A stretch of 64,000 nt of DNA from Aporhodopirellula aestuarii. Its GTDB lineage: Bacteria; Planctomycetota; Planctomycetia; Pirellulales; Pirellulaceae. This document shows, piece by piece, positions 1 to 9,446 of this stretch. The stretch lies in NCBI RefSeq assembly GCF_023701485.1, contig NZ_JAMQBK010000017.1, positions 1 to 64,000 on the forward strand, read 5' to 3'. Each line of letters opens with the position of its first letter. Within the stretch, counting starts at the first letter, position 1. A program made the translations under genes and the position numbers. The notes under the pieces are model-generated. The model saw only the letters and a list, made by a program, of their open reading frames with translations, searched no databases and was not told where the DNA came from.

Positions 1-48
1 AATGCGACTAAACCTAAGGGCTAGCGCCGTCGGCTCACTAAAACAACA

Positions 49-96
49 GCCCGCTTGCGCCGTTCAGCTAAAAAAGGAACAAAAACAATCAACGTC
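49..96 (+). repeat. Partial copy of the palindromic repeat module (right half)
   Basis: The stretch cgcttgcgccgttcagct, then an A-rich tract and aacaatcaacgtc, matches the right half of the palindromic module seen complete near 18201-18330 and 50998-51115. The left arm is missing or diverged. No gene is visible between base 1 and 190. Confidence 0.6.
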
Positions 97-190
97 GCAT
101 ACCAACGGTCGCGGGTTCGCTTATGAGCACCGCGTGTGGAAACCAAACCAGTAAGTTTCCAAGGGTTCAAAGAACCGTTAACGGATTGAG

Positions 191-3034
191 TTAATGGTTC
201 GGTGCAGTTACAGCCACTGATTCAATCCGCGCGGTGTCGCCGGCAATCAATTTTATCTCGATGGGCGTGTGCGCTGAAATGGTTTGGCTCAACGTAAACA
301 CGCCGTTCTTCATTTTGTTGAGAGACACATCGATCTCGATATCCTCAGCGCCTTCACGTATCGCAAGTTTGAAGGCATCGTCCTTGTCCATTCCCGCAAG
401 TTTCAGCTCGATAGAGGCAATATTCTTGTCGAAAGTAAAACCCCATGCCTCGCCGACATCGAAATGATTATGATCTCCCTTTCCACTGGCGGATCGGATG
501 CTTACTGCGTGATACGCGGCGTGGATATTGAGTTTACTTCCCTTGGTGACCCCATCGATATCGACGATTTCGATGGTATTCATGGTCAACGCATCAACGG
601 TCATTGACGCGCCTACCGATGCGCCGTCAAAGGGAGTTTTGTTGTTAAAATCAAAAAGAACCCTCTCTGCCGCTGCGCCGCTTGTTTCGTCCAGCCCTTT
701 AAAGTTCGGCTTCGTAAGCGAAGAACCCACGCCACGCAAGTCAATTGGCTGAATGCCGAGCTTTTCGGCCGGCGAGCCGTTTTTGAAGCGGTAGATACCT
801 TGTTTAGCGGCATGGGTGTCGAACATCGGATCTGCATAGATGAGTTTTACAGCATCTTGTCCCAGCGTGACCTGTTCGCCGGTGAACAAGTCGCTGCCCA
901 GTTCGCTCTTAGGAACGTAAGAATCGCTCGTATTCTCCGTGAAATAGATGGAATTCTCCATCTTTGGTAGATTCATAAAGAAGGGCCGGTCCGTTGCACG
1001 ACTGTCCGTCAAATAAAGCCCATTGCTCGACTTTGAAGAGGCTGGCGGCATAAAGATATTGCCAACCGGCTCGACTTGCTTGGTGCCACCGAGCCATCCC
1101 GGTAAGGTTCGCCCACGAAGAAAGGTCTCCGTGAAAACAAAGTTATTTGAGAGATCGGCAGGCCCCTTGAGCCCGAACCCTTGCTCCGATTCTCGGACCA
1201 CATTGTTTCTGATGATGGTGAAGCTCGGATTATCGTCTAATCGCACCGTACCGGCCGTACCATAATTTTGATGGAGGTAGTTGTTTTCCACCACGTTGTT
1301 TTCGCCCATGGCGGAGAAATAAATCGCATTGCCGTCATGCAGCTGCAGGAGCACACGCGAGATATCATTCATGCTGATTCTGTTTTCACGGGCGTGCAGA
1401 AGTGGCAGGAAATGTTCGAGGTTGTTGTGATATTGTGCCGCTAACCCCTTCTGAATATACGGTTCGCACTCCTCGAAACGAATGGAAGAAACCCAGGCAC
1501 GCCGGAACGGGATCCGGTTTACAAGATAAAACTCATGAGGCCGGCAACCGCTCACCACAATCCCATTGTAGGGAACGTCCCGGATCGTGTTGTGGGTGAT
1601 TTCATTGTGCCCGCTTTGCGCAACAAAGATGGCTGCCGAATGCAGCAAAAGTTCACCGATATCGTGAATGTAATTATCATGCACCACGTTGTTTTTATTG
1701 ACATCTTTTGTTCCGGGGCCATAGCCGCTGAGCACAACACCTCCGCCGCCGAGATGATGTAGGTGGTTGCGTGTAATGTTTATTCTCTGGCAGTGTAGGT
1801 CCAAACGAATGCCTGTCCCGCTGCTTGATCGGATGACACACGATGCAACATCGCAGTCTTCCGCAAAACGGAAACGAACCACGGCATTGCCCTTGTCATA
1901 CATTTCCCAGTCGTGCTGCAGGCCTTGATCCCCCTCAAGCAAGCTGTCACGCACACCATGGCTAAAGGTTAAACCTTCGAAGTGAAGGTGCTTCACGAAA
2001 GGTCCGTCTTCCGTACCTTCAACCCGGATGAATTCTTGAAGGTACGGCGCAACGATGTGCATGTCTTTGATGTCGCCCTCTGGCCAGAAATAGAGCCGAC
2101 CCTCGGCACTGCTGAACACCCATTCTCCCGGCTCATCCAAGTAGTCAATCGCGTTTTCCACCCAGTAGCGATTGTTCGGATTCATCGCCTGATAAGTCGG
2201 ATCCACGGCCAAATGAGCAATTCTGTTTTGGGTATCAATGCGCTCAAGAGGAATGATGTTGGCCAACCACGGACGATCCTTCAAAATGAGTTCGATATCA
2301 GAGGGGTTAGGCCAATCCTTAATGTCTTCATCCCTGAAGTGGACCGTACGATCAAACGGTGCAACCGGCTCCCCTTCGTACTCCAGCACACTCGTTAGTT
2401 TTTTACCCTGCCGGTTAAAGTCGTTTTCCTTTTCGACATCTGCATAGTGAAAGCCATTTGATCTTGCGCGTTTCAGCAATGTTTCGCTGTCGTAAAGGGA
2501 CTTGATATTCCACTGTTCGTTTAGCGCTCGGGGAATTTCAGCAGCCCACAACTGGCCTTTTGCTTCCGGAGCAACACCTGCAGGATCCTTGGCACACTTT
2601 TTCCAGTTGCTGATTTCGATACCGCCCGTAAACACCGGCGTTTCACCAGGAAACGCTTTGTAAATCACCGGAGCGTCTTGGCTCCCCGAATCTTGCGGCC
2701 CGAAGACAACCGTTTCTCGTAGTTGATAGGTTCCTCCGCGAATCTGCACTTCAATGGTGTCTGCGGGGTTCGTCGTTTTCAATTGACGCACTTTAAGCCG
2801 GGCGGCATCCAATGTGGCCAACGGACCGTCATTCTTTTGGGGCTCAGCCAATCGCCCTGACCATTGGTCGTTCCCAGCTGGAGCTACAAAAAGCGTGGTT
2901 GTTCCTGCTTGGACTGGACCTTGGAACAGAACCATGAATGCAAGAAGCGTCAGGAGTATTTGGGTATTGCCCCGCACGTTTTTCATGGTTGAAAACAAGA
3001 TTACTAACATTGGCTTACTGTGCTCATGGTTCAT
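191..3034 (-). CDS. GH141-like right-handed beta-helix protein, secreted
   Basis: A 947-residue exported protein. A hydrophobic signal segment (about residues 19-43) ends near VQAG. It is followed by LFVAPAGNDQWSGRL and a stretch of the type PLATLDAARLKVRQL..RGGTYQLRETVVFGPQDSG, which is the N-terminal signature of GH141 and related beta-helix enzymes. Repeated N-x-V/I-x-x-N rungs (for example NNVVHDNYIHDIG) continue to about residue 700. A different, non-helical domain occupies roughly 780-947. Known GH141 members act as alpha-L-fucosidases or xylanases on complex glycans. The neighbouring sulfatase, esterase and GH29 fucosidase favour a fucose-containing substrate. The start at 3034 has AGGA upstream; a second Met 16 codons in, just before the hydrophobic segment, is also possible. 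Family-level call is good; substrate is inferred. Confidence 0.75.
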   Translation of the reverse strand: MNHEHSKPMLVILFSTMKNVRGNTQILLTLLAFMVLFQGPVQAGTTTLFVAPAGNDQWSGRLAEPQKNDGPLATLDAARLKVRQLKTTNPADTIEVQIRGGTYQLRETVVFGPQDSGSQDAPVIYKAFPGETPVFTGGIEISNWKKCAKDPAGVAPEAKGQLWAAEIPRALNEQWNIKSLYDSETLLKRARSNGFHYADVEKENDFNRQGKKLTSVLEYEGEPVAPFDRTVHFRDEDIKDWPNPSDIELILKDRPWLANIIPLERIDTQNRIAHLAVDPTYQAMNPNNRYWVENAIDYLDEPGEWVFSSAEGRLYFWPEGDIKDMHIVAPYLQEFIRVEGTEDGPFVKHLHFEGLTFSHGVRDSLLEGDQGLQHDWEMYDKGNAVVRFRFAEDCDVASCVIRSSSGTGIRLDLHCQRINITRNHLHHLGGGGVVLSGYGPGTKDVNKNNVVHDNYIHDIGELLLHSAAIFVAQSGHNEITHNTIRDVPYNGIVVSGCRPHEFYLVNRIPFRRAWVSSIRFEECEPYIQKGLAAQYHNNLEHFLPLLHARENRISMNDISRVLLQLHDGNAIYFSAMGENNVVENNYLHQNYGTAGTVRLDDNPSFTIIRNNVVRESEQGFGLKGPADLSNNFVFTETFLRGRTLPGWLGGTKQVEPVGNIFMPPASSKSSNGLYLTDSRATDRPFFMNLPKMENSIYFTENTSDSYVPKSELGSDLFTGEQVTLGQDAVKLIYADPMFDTHAAKQGIYRFKNGSPAEKLGIQPIDLRGVGSSLTKPNFKGLDETSGAAAERVLFDFNNKTPFDGASVGASMTVDALTMNTIEIVDIDGVTKGSKLNIHAAYHAVSIRSASGKGDHNHFDVGEAWGFTFDKNIASIELKLAGMDKDDAFKLAIREGAEDIEIDVSLNKMKNGVFTLSQTISAHTPIEIKLIAGDTARIESVAVTAPNH

Positions 3035-3075
3035 GCTTCCTGGTCCTTATCTCGTAATGGTTCAGCGGAGCGACT

Positions 3076-3243
3076 AGCAGGACAGCGCCACTTCAATCGT
3101 TCAATAGGCATCTAAAGTGTTGTGGGCGCGTTGTTTGCGAACAATGCATTGGTAACCCGAAGCGTAAGCGAGGGATTCTTCGTAACTCCTTCCCTCGCTT
3201 ACGCTTCGGGTTACCTTTTGCTCGAAAGTGGCGCTGTCCAGCT
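3076..3243. repeat. MITE-like element with 18-bp terminal inverted repeats
   Basis: The ends agcaggacagcgccactt (3076-3093) and aagtggcgctgtccagct (3226-3243) are inverted repeats matching at 17 of 18 positions. Inside lies a perfect 25-bp palindrome, arms 3151-3175 and 3191-3215 with a 15-base loop, built around acccgaagcgtaagcgaggg. The right end overlaps the TAG stop of the sulfatase gene. There is no room for a transposase. The same terminal sequence occurs at 18166 and at 20752-20767. The large hairpin between two genes on the same strand could also slow transcription or protect mRNA ends. Confidence 0.75.
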
Positions 3244-4699
3244 AATTTCCGTATGCTCGGACAACCGCTTCCGAATCCGTATAGGTGTCATCCGTACGCT
3301 CGATCCAGTCTGCTAGCATCTTGCGATGGGCTTCCAGCACATCAGCGAATTCGGGCTCTTGAGCCAAATTGTTCGTCTCACCACGGTCATTGACCATGTC
3401 GAAGAGTTGTTCTCGATTCGATCCGTCACTCCAGCGATGGTACTTGAAATTGGGAGTGCGAACTGACCGACCTTTATACGAAACGTCGTCGTCGACTTCA
3501 GCTTCGGTGACGACGTAGCGGTGAGTCGGTGCGGGCGAATGTTCATCGAGTGCAAATGGAAGTGCGCTGAGGCCGAAATAGGGTCCGTCGGGCATGGGCG
3601 TGCCGACGATTTCAGAAATCGTTGGCATCAGGTCGATGCCCACTGAAACGAGACGATCGTCGATTTCGTTGACTCTTGACTGACCGGGCCAACGAATGAT
3701 GAACGGGACGCGGCAAGACTCTTCGTACAGGATTGATTTCTGGTGCCAACGATGGGCACCGCATCCGTCACCGTGGTCACTCGTAAAAATGACGACAGTG
3801 TTTTCATCGAGGCCGTTTTCTTTTAGCGCTGCGAGAACCTGGCCGATTTCGTTGTCGACTAATTCGACCAGCCGGTTGTACGCCCAACGATATTGTCGCC
3901 ATTGATCGCGATCGAATGACATTGCCATTTTCTGAGCGTTGGGACCTTTTTTGTCGACGATATTTCGTCGCCGCATCACCGCTTCGGCTTCGTCCGCATT
4001 GATTTCGTAGTTGTCAGGCAACGGTGGGCAATCTTCGAGCGGTGGCGAAATCGAGACATCACCGTTTCGCATGGTGGTCGCCTTCTTTTCTTTGACGCCC
4101 GCCTTCTTGCGTCCCCATTCACAAATGTCGTGGGGATTGTAGTACGAGGTGACAAGCAAGAACGGAGTGTCATTGGGTTGGCTAAGGTAGCCAACCGCGT
4201 TCTCGGTGATCGTTGCATCGCGACCTGATGTATAAACGTCAAACCCGTGGTGCTTTCGATCCTTCGTCGAGAATGTCTGGTCCTGAATGTGCCATTTGCC
4301 AAAGTAAGCGGTTCGATATCCAGCTAGCTTGGCCTGATTGCCCAGCGAAACGATCGGCTTGTTTTTGGCATCCGCCAGTCGTCGGGTGCAAGGCAATCTT
4401 CCGGTGTACATCGAATAGCGTTCAGGAAGACAAACAGGATAGTTCACATAGGCGTTGGTAAAACGCACTCCTCTCTTCGCAATTTCGTCCATGGCGGGAG
4501 TATTCAGTCCTTCCGATCCGGCACATCCCATTGCATCCGCAAATTGTTGATCTGTTGTGATCAACAAAATATTTGGGCGAGAATCGCCAGGCTCGGCAGC
4601 GTCCACGGTATCGGACTGCATGGCCAGCAGAACCAAAGGGATCACCAGGAGTGCAACCCGCAAACGTGGGCCGGTGAAGGGTTCGGTAATGTTTTTCAT
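3242..4699 (-). CDS. Formylglycine-dependent sulfatase, secreted (family S1)
   Basis: A 485-residue alkaline-phosphatase-fold sulfatase with a signal peptide over residues 1-35 (ending DAAE). RPNILLITTDQQ (41-52) supplies the first metal ligand. The C-x-P-x-R motif CLPER is at 90-94, where Cys90 would become formylglycine, and FTSDHGDG is the second metal-binding stretch. Length is normal for the family. It would remove sulfate esters from polysaccharide in the periplasm. It lies between two beta-helix proteins on the same strand, 64 bp from the upstream gene, consistent with a shared operon. Its stop codon sits inside the terminal repeat of the 3076-3243 element. No clear Shine-Dalgarno is visible. 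Substrate position cannot be deduced from sequence. Confidence 0.92.
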   Translation of the reverse strand: MKNITEPFTGPRLRVALLVIPLVLLAMQSDTVDAAEPGDSRPNILLITTDQQFADAMGCAGSEGLNTPAMDEIAKRGVRFTNAYVNYPVCLPERYSMYTGRLPCTRRLADAKNKPIVSLGNQAKLAGYRTAYFGKWHIQDQTFSTKDRKHHGFDVYTSGRDATITENAVGYLSQPNDTPFLLVTSYYNPHDICEWGRKKAGVKEKKATTMRNGDVSISPPLEDCPPLPDNYEINADEAEAVMRRRNIVDKKGPNAQKMAMSFDRDQWRQYRWAYNRLVELVDNEIGQVLAALKENGLDENTVVIFTSDHGDGCGAHRWHQKSILYEESCRVPFIIRWPGQSRVNEIDDRLVSVGIDLMPTISEIVGTPMPDGPYFGLSALPFALDEHSPAPTHRYVVTEAEVDDDVSYKGRSVRTPNFKYHRWSDGSNREQLFDMVNDRGETNNLAQEPEFADVLEAHRKMLADWIERTDDTYTDSEAVVRAYGN

Positions 4700-4762
4700 G
4701 ATTGATGGGGCAGAAAGAAAGGTTCTATCCAGTTAATGTAATTGTACGTGATGCCCGGCGTC

Positions 4763-6304
4763 TTACTCCGCTGCGCCTATATTGACAGAGTAACGGGGGA
4801 TGGGACTGCCGAAGAAGTTAGTGGCCTGTAAGCCAGACTCAACTGGGACACCGCGGTCAATCGCTGGCGAACCCGCAATCAGACGATATCCCAACAACGA
4901 TTTCCTCGTCCGCAGATCGATCCCCGTTCCGGTTATCCCGGGTTTGAGAAATCGTGGATCACGCAAGATCGCACTGGCATCCGTTTCTCGCGGCGGGACG
5001 TGAAAGTAAAGATTGTTGTGGAAGGTGGTGTTGATGGCTTTTCCACTATTTCCCCACCGCCCCTTGCCTTCAAAGTAGAAAATGTTGTTCGAAAAGTGCG
5101 TGTTCAGAGGCGTTCGGTTTTCGGGGAAAACAACCGCTTGCAAGCCTTTTCGTGTGTAGTGGGTGTTGTTGTAGATTTGAATGTTTTCTGCATCCAGACT
5201 GCTGTCAAAACCATAGAAATACAACCCGCTTTGCTCATTCTGGCTGATGTTGTATCGGATCGTTACGTTCCGATTTGGCTTTTTCATGATGCCGCAGAAC
5301 CACATGTTGTCGTGGCTGTAGTTGTATTGAATGAACGTATTGACGCAGTTGTAGTCGGCGTCGAAGCCGCCACGATCATGGTGGTCGTCACCAATGTTTC
5401 CATAGGCTTCGTTGTGTTGGATTCGGATCCCGTCGGTGTTGAAGCAAAAGATGCTGTGTCCGGTATCGAATCGACTGCTGTTTGCCAACGTATTGAATTC
5501 GTAAACCGCATCTTTGCTGCACCGGGCGATCACATTGTTTCGTCCTGTTTGATCGACGTGGTTGCCGGCCACATAAACGTTGGTCCACAAGTTCTCAGTG
5601 ACCTCTCGACCAGGGCGGAGCACCACCCGCCCGCACGAGGAATCGTTGCCGATTCCAACGCCGCCCACGCGACGAATGCGATTGTTGGTGATTCGCAAAT
5701 CATCGAACCGTGTCGCTCTGCAATTCATTATGTGAACATGAATTCCACCTCGTTTCTTTCCCGCGACTAGGCCATTGACATCGTGGATGTCGCAGTCATC
5801 GATGTAGATATGCCGAACAATGCCGTCGTTGGTTGCTTTCGAGTCGCCGGTGACCACAACGTAAATCCCAAACAGCGTGCCTTGATCTTGGTCGGTGCCA
5901 TCGATGTTGGTGATTTCCAGACCGTTGACTTCCCAAAAGGTTGAGTCCTGCAGGAGGAAGCCCGCAGGGTGTTTGCCTCCGGCGTCGATTCGTGGCCGTT
6001 TCCCATGTCCGTAAGACTTCACGACGATCGGGTTACCGTCCGTGCCGGAACCGGCGGGCGCGAACATGCCTTTGAACCGTGAACCACGATGAAACAGAAT
6101 CACATCACCAGGCCGGAAAGTAGACGTCCGAAGATGGTCGAACGTTTCCTGAGAGTCGATGCGGAATTCTGCCGCCCAGCAAGGACACAGCCCGACGGTC
6201 AGCAATGCAACGACTGCCCAAATATGGGAAATCCGAAACCTTGTCGAAAACGATCGCAGTGGATCACGCGAGACCCGTGCGAAGATGCCCAAACGCTGAA
6301 TCAT
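4763..6304 (-). CDS. Secreted right-handed parallel beta-helix protein
   Basis: About 513 residues. I chose the ATG at 6304 because AAAGG precedes it at good spacing and a signal segment follows (ISHIWAVVALLTVGLCPCWA). The frame is open further, to 6496, but that would overlap the next gene. After the signal come IDSQETFDHLRTSTFRPGDVI and many beta-helix rungs (NRIRRVGGVGIGN, NYSHDNMWFCGIM, NNTHYTRKG), typical of polysaccharide lyases, epimerases and GH28/GH141-like proteins. The C-terminus has the AGSPAIDRG motif common in planctomycete and Bacteroidetes beta-helix proteins. It is probably a carbohydrate-active or carbohydrate-binding protein of the same locus; I cannot assign a CAZy family by eye. 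Confidence 0.75.
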   Translation of the reverse strand: MIQRLGIFARVSRDPLRSFSTRFRISHIWAVVALLTVGLCPCWAAEFRIDSQETFDHLRTSTFRPGDVILFHRGSRFKGMFAPAGSGTDGNPIVVKSYGHGKRPRIDAGGKHPAGFLLQDSTFWEVNGLEITNIDGTDQDQGTLFGIYVVVTGDSKATNDGIVRHIYIDDCDIHDVNGLVAGKKRGGIHVHIMNCRATRFDDLRITNNRIRRVGGVGIGNDSSCGRVVLRPGREVTENLWTNVYVAGNHVDQTGRNNVIARCSKDAVYEFNTLANSSRFDTGHSIFCFNTDGIRIQHNEAYGNIGDDHHDRGGFDADYNCVNTFIQYNYSHDNMWFCGIMKKPNRNVTIRYNISQNEQSGLYFYGFDSSLDAENIQIYNNTHYTRKGLQAVVFPENRTPLNTHFSNNIFYFEGKGRWGNSGKAINTTFHNNLYFHVPPRETDASAILRDPRFLKPGITGTGIDLRTRKSLLGYRLIAGSPAIDRGVPVESGLQATNFFGSPIPRYSVNIGAAE

Positions 6305-6413
6305 TTTGGTGCCTTTTTTGAAAGGTGAATCATCGGTGTGCGATTGAGACGCGGGAGTTTGGCGAAGAACGTCGTCGAATTTGCAAGCCCGTTTTGAATT
6401 TGCTAGCCGCCGA

Positions 6414-7307
6414 CTAGTCAACAAGACGCAGCATTGCTTGCGCAAAACGTTGGCCCAACAACCACTGGCTCTTGGCGTCGAAATGTGTTCCGTCATCCCA
6501 GGTTGTCGTCCCGTTGCTGGAAACTAAGCCCAGGTTGGGGCCGCTAGTACCGACGGTTTTGATGGCCGCACGCACGCTATCTCGTTTGCCGTTATCAAAG
6601 ACTTCACCAACCACAACAGGAAGATCGGCAACGCCAGTGTCTTCACGAATCCGCGAGATCAGAGACTCGAGTCGCTCGCGATACGTTTTTTCGCTCGACT
6701 TGCTGTCTGATTCACCTTGATGCCAAAGCATTCCTCGCAGTTGATAGGTGTGTCCCTCATCGGTCAGTTGGGATGTTGCCTGTTGGATCGTCTCTAAAAA
6801 ATCGCGATAGCGCGGTCCCTGTGTTTCGGGTTTTCCTTTCTCGCCAGGCGCCCAGTCTTTCCGCAGGCTGGTCCCACCCTTGGAACCTTTGATCAATGCG
6901 ATTTGGCGATCTGGATGTGCCTCGGACATCGCTGATGCGAAACCAATTTCAGGCCCGAACTTGGATGATGGAAGTTCGCCCTTGAATTTTGGTGGCACAC
7001 TGTAACCAGGTTCCAATCGTTTCCAGCCATCCGAAGAGTATGGCGGGTTGCGGTAGAAGATGATTGCTGTATCTGAAGTTGCACTCTGCTGGGCAGTCAA
7101 TTCTGAAGCCGCTCCGCGTCCGTCCATGTTGGATTGGCCAGCCAGCAGGTAAACATCGTACTGATCAGCGTGGACCGAGCAGGATGCAAGGCAAAGTACA
7201 AGAAACAACGCGGGCCGAATCAAAAAGCAGCGTGACGACAGAACACTTGGCGGTGAAATGTTCTTCACCTGAGATGTCCTTGAGCGATGCAGCAAAGTAT
7301 GCGTCAT
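6414..7307 (-). CDS. SASA-type carbohydrate (acetyl) esterase, secreted
   Basis: A 297-residue SGNH-fold esterase of the sialate O-acetylesterase-like (SASA, PF03629) family. The nucleophile motif GQSNM is at residues 57-61. Further on are LWHQGESDS and, near the C-terminus, the catalytic Asp-His pair in DGTHFDAKSQ. A hydrophobic signal (FLIRPALFLVLCLASCSVHA) precedes the domain. The start at 7307 has AGGGTGG just upstream, overlapping the stop of the small lipoprotein gene, which suggests coupling. A longer frame begins at 7370 but has no ribosome site and runs into that gene. The enzyme would deacetylate glycan before glycosidases act, fitting the sulfatase and fucosidases around it. Confidence 0.87.
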   Translation of the reverse strand: MTHTLLHRSRTSQVKNISPPSVLSSRCFLIRPALFLVLCLASCSVHADQYDVYLLAGQSNMDGRGAASELTAQQSATSDTAIIFYRNPPYSSDGWKRLEPGYSVPPKFKGELPSSKFGPEIGFASAMSEAHPDRQIALIKGSKGGTSLRKDWAPGEKGKPETQGPRYRDFLETIQQATSQLTDEGHTYQLRGMLWHQGESDSKSSEKTYRERLESLISRIREDTGVADLPVVVGEVFDNGKRDSVRAAIKTVGTSGPNLGLVSSNGTTTWDDGTHFDAKSQWLLGQRFAQAMLRLVD

Positions 7308-7314
7308 CACCACC

Positions 7315-7509
7315 CTACTTTGCCTCTTCCGCGTTTGCTTTCGCTTGCGCTTCTGCAAGCTTCTTCTCATAATCAGCGATTTCGTCCATCGTTACTTCAG
7401 GAACGTCATTCGCTGAATTACCACAACCAGTGCTCATTCCGAGAGAGAACAGCGAACAACCGAGCAGAATGGACAACAGACTAGAGCGACTAACGAGATT
7501 CACGATCAT
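7315..7509 (-). CDS. Small lipoprotein partnered with a DUF1559 gene
   Basis: A 64-residue protein with a hydrophobic leader and lipobox MSTGC, so predicted to be lipidated at Cys. A charged, Ala/Glu/Lys-rich tail follows (YEKKLAEAQAKANAEEAK), probably helical. It lies directly downstream of a DUF1559 gene, as do two other small lipoproteins here (20274-20459 and 29003-29182). The tails differ but have in common a short acidic/Ala-rich character. I recognise no domain. The ATG at 7509 is preferred over an upstream TTG because it begins the signal peptide. Function unknown; the repeated pairing suggests a joint role at the cell envelope. Confidence 0.7.
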   Translation of the reverse strand: MIVNLVSRSSLLSILLGCSLFSLGMSTGCGNSANDVPEVTMDEIADYEKKLAEAQAKANAEEAK

Positions 7510-7592
7510 GGAATTTGTTTTCAGAAAATGAGGCAAATGAACTGGCGTCCAGGGTGATTGAATTCACCGCGGACGATGAAACTACTGAAGAC

Positions 7593-8840
7593 TTAAATCT
7601 GCTCTTTAATGACTTCCTTAGACGCACGCGTGCCCAAGGCTCCCCAAAGTCCGTAGGGACTTATTGAACCAGACGCGTAAGTACCGCTACCACCTTCGGT
7701 CACCATTCGAGCTCGTCGATCACCCGCTTCGATCGAGTCAGTAATAAACTTAACGGCACCATCGCCCATCAAAACATGAGCACCACCTTGGTGCCTACTG
7801 GACGTTGAGCCTAAGGTAGTGGACGTGGCACTGCGTCCACAGGTTTCCGAATTAGGTGGCAGCATTGTGTAGAAGCAACCGAAGTTTGGCAGATAGTCTG
7901 CCCATCGGTAACCGCGTCCCTCAATCTCTGCAAAAAGCTGGGTGCCGTAGGTAGATCCAGTCACCCAGAATTGCGGACGCGCCGGATCGATAAAGCTCTG
8001 GTCCAAGCAATGCGATGGGTTGTTTCGGAGTGAGTTTTCGGTTCCGGGGTGAGCATACCCGATCGTCCGAATGTCCCTGTCCCCCAAGTCCGTCGCGATT
8101 TCACCTGCCGCGATCGTGTTGGAAAGGCCGTCGAGCACATCTCGAAACCGCGTCACATTATGTGGTTGAAACATTCCGCGGTTTTTGGCGCGGGACGCTG
8201 TCGCGAAAGCCTGCGTTTCGCTGTACGGATACGTTCCACCCGACGACGCCTTGCGAACGAAAAGGGCTCCGTCGCGACCGTCGTAACATGAGTCGCCAAA
8301 GCAGGCCACATAATTCGTGCGTCCCAACGCGGGCAAACCCACGCCAGGATCGCTCGGGCAACGCAAGGCAACAATATTGGTGAACCAGGGAATGTAATTG
8401 ATTTCTTCGGGGGTTGGCCCCATCGCAGGCCATGGGTTCCCTACGACACCTCGAACCGCAGACAGATTTCCATCGGTGCGACCGATGCTGGGATTGGAAA
8501 TCTGCTCCCAGAGTGCCTGTTGCTCCATGAATGGCATGAGGCCTACAAGGAAACTCAGGCGGCGGTTCGACGAATCGTTCCGAGCCGCCCAGATATCTTG
8601 CGGCCCGGTTTGCGTACCGGCCCCGTGGATTGGAATTTGATCATAGGCGGAGTGATAGTTATGGATTGCCAAGCCAATCTGTTTGAAGTTGTTGCTGCAG
8701 CTCATTCGCCGAGCGGCTTCGCGGGCGGCCTGAACAGCCGGCAATAGCAGCCCGACTAAAACCCCGATGATTGCGATCACCACTAGCAGCTCGACTAGGG
8801 TGAACCCATAGGTTCCACGGACTTGTTTGCGAGTATGCAT
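7593..8840 (-). CDS. DUF1559 protein with pilin-like N-terminus (copy 1)
   Basis: A 415-residue protein of the planctomycete DUF1559 (PF07596) family. The N-terminus [19 protein letters not shown] is a type IV prepilin/pseudopilin leader-helix, cleaved after Gly and N-methylated in pilins. It is followed by the family stretch [20 protein letters not shown] and the C-terminal H-x9-DG motif ([12 protein letters not shown]). The ATG at 8840 has GGAG nine bases upstream; the open frame upstream to 9023 lacks support. It heads the minus-strand run lipoprotein, esterase, beta-helix, sulfatase. The role of DUF1559 proteins is not established; they are very numerous in planctomycetes and thought to be envelope- or pseudopilus-like. 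Confidence 0.93.
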   Translation of the reverse strand: MHTRKQVRGTYGFTLVELLVVIAIIGVLVGLLLPAVQAAREAARRMSCSNNFKQIGLAIHNYHSAYDQIPIHGAGTQTGPQDIWAARNDSSNRRLSFLVGLMPFMEQQALWEQISNPSIGRTDGNLSAVRGVVGNPWPAMGPTPEEINYIPWFTNIVALRCPSDPGVGLPALGRTNYVACFGDSCYDGRDGALFVRKASSGGTYPYSETQAFATASRAKNRGMFQPHNVTRFRDVLDGLSNTIAAGEIATDLGDRDIRTIGYAHPGTENSLRNNPSHCLDQSFIDPARPQFWVTGSTYGTQLFAEIEGRGYRWADYLPNFGCFYTMLPPNSETCGRSATSTTLGSTSSRHQGGAHVLMGDGAVKFITDSIEAGDRRARMVTEGGSGTYASGSISPYGLWGALGTRASKEVIKEQI

Positions 8841-9446
8841 GTAAAACTGCTCCACGTGAGAAAATGATGAACGATTGAACGCCAACCCACTTGCATTGAA
8901 TTGAAGGGGACTTCTTGCCTTGTTAAACACAATTTTGCGGTAAGCGGACCGGTGAAAACGACGTTCTTGCATTTCAGGGCCGTTGTTAATCCGGTTTGGA
9001 CAAAAATTTTTAATATCCGTCACGAAAGTCCAATCAGGCTGTCCGCTGCGACAATCGTGTTAGGAAAAATGTCCAAACGCTAACTGGCTGTACACTTGCG
9101 GCGGACGAATCGTCGGTCACAAAAATCCGTATTGACGACGGCGCATTTCCGCACTGCTTTTTAGACGGACGTCCTTGGGCTCCGAACACACTCACGTCGC
9201 TAGATTGATAGCCCTCCCGCCCCCGCATCATGCGGGAAAGCGGAAGTGGCAACGTTCTTCAAGAGCAGGGTGTGGTCTGGGATACGTTGCACGCATCCGT
9301 CGAAGACCTCAGCCGAATAACGATTGGCCGAGAAGTCGGTGCTACCTCAAGAACCATCAAGCTCGTATTCGACTGCGGTGTCGAGGCATTCGTGCTTGCC
9401 CCCTGCCAACTTCCGTTGCAAGAAACCCGAGCAAGTAAACGACTGT
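8841..9446. other. Intergenic region upstream of DUF1559 copy 1
   Basis: About 600 bases without a convincing gene. Short open frames on both strands lack family features and ribosome sites. A 6-bp-arm hairpin (cccgca-tca-tgcggg) lies at 9222-9236 without a T-tract. The stretch probably contains the promoter for the minus-strand DUF1559 gene and the 3' end of the GH36 transcript. Confidence 0.5.

Noticed and set aside
5000-5770. 256-codon plus-strand frame opposite the second beta-helix gene
   Set aside because: It is the antisense of conserved beta-helix rungs; the minus-strand protein has signal, motif and ribosome site.
6305-6496. N-terminal extension of the second beta-helix protein
   Set aside because: It overlaps the esterase gene and puts 64 non-signal residues before a proper signal peptide and ribosome site.
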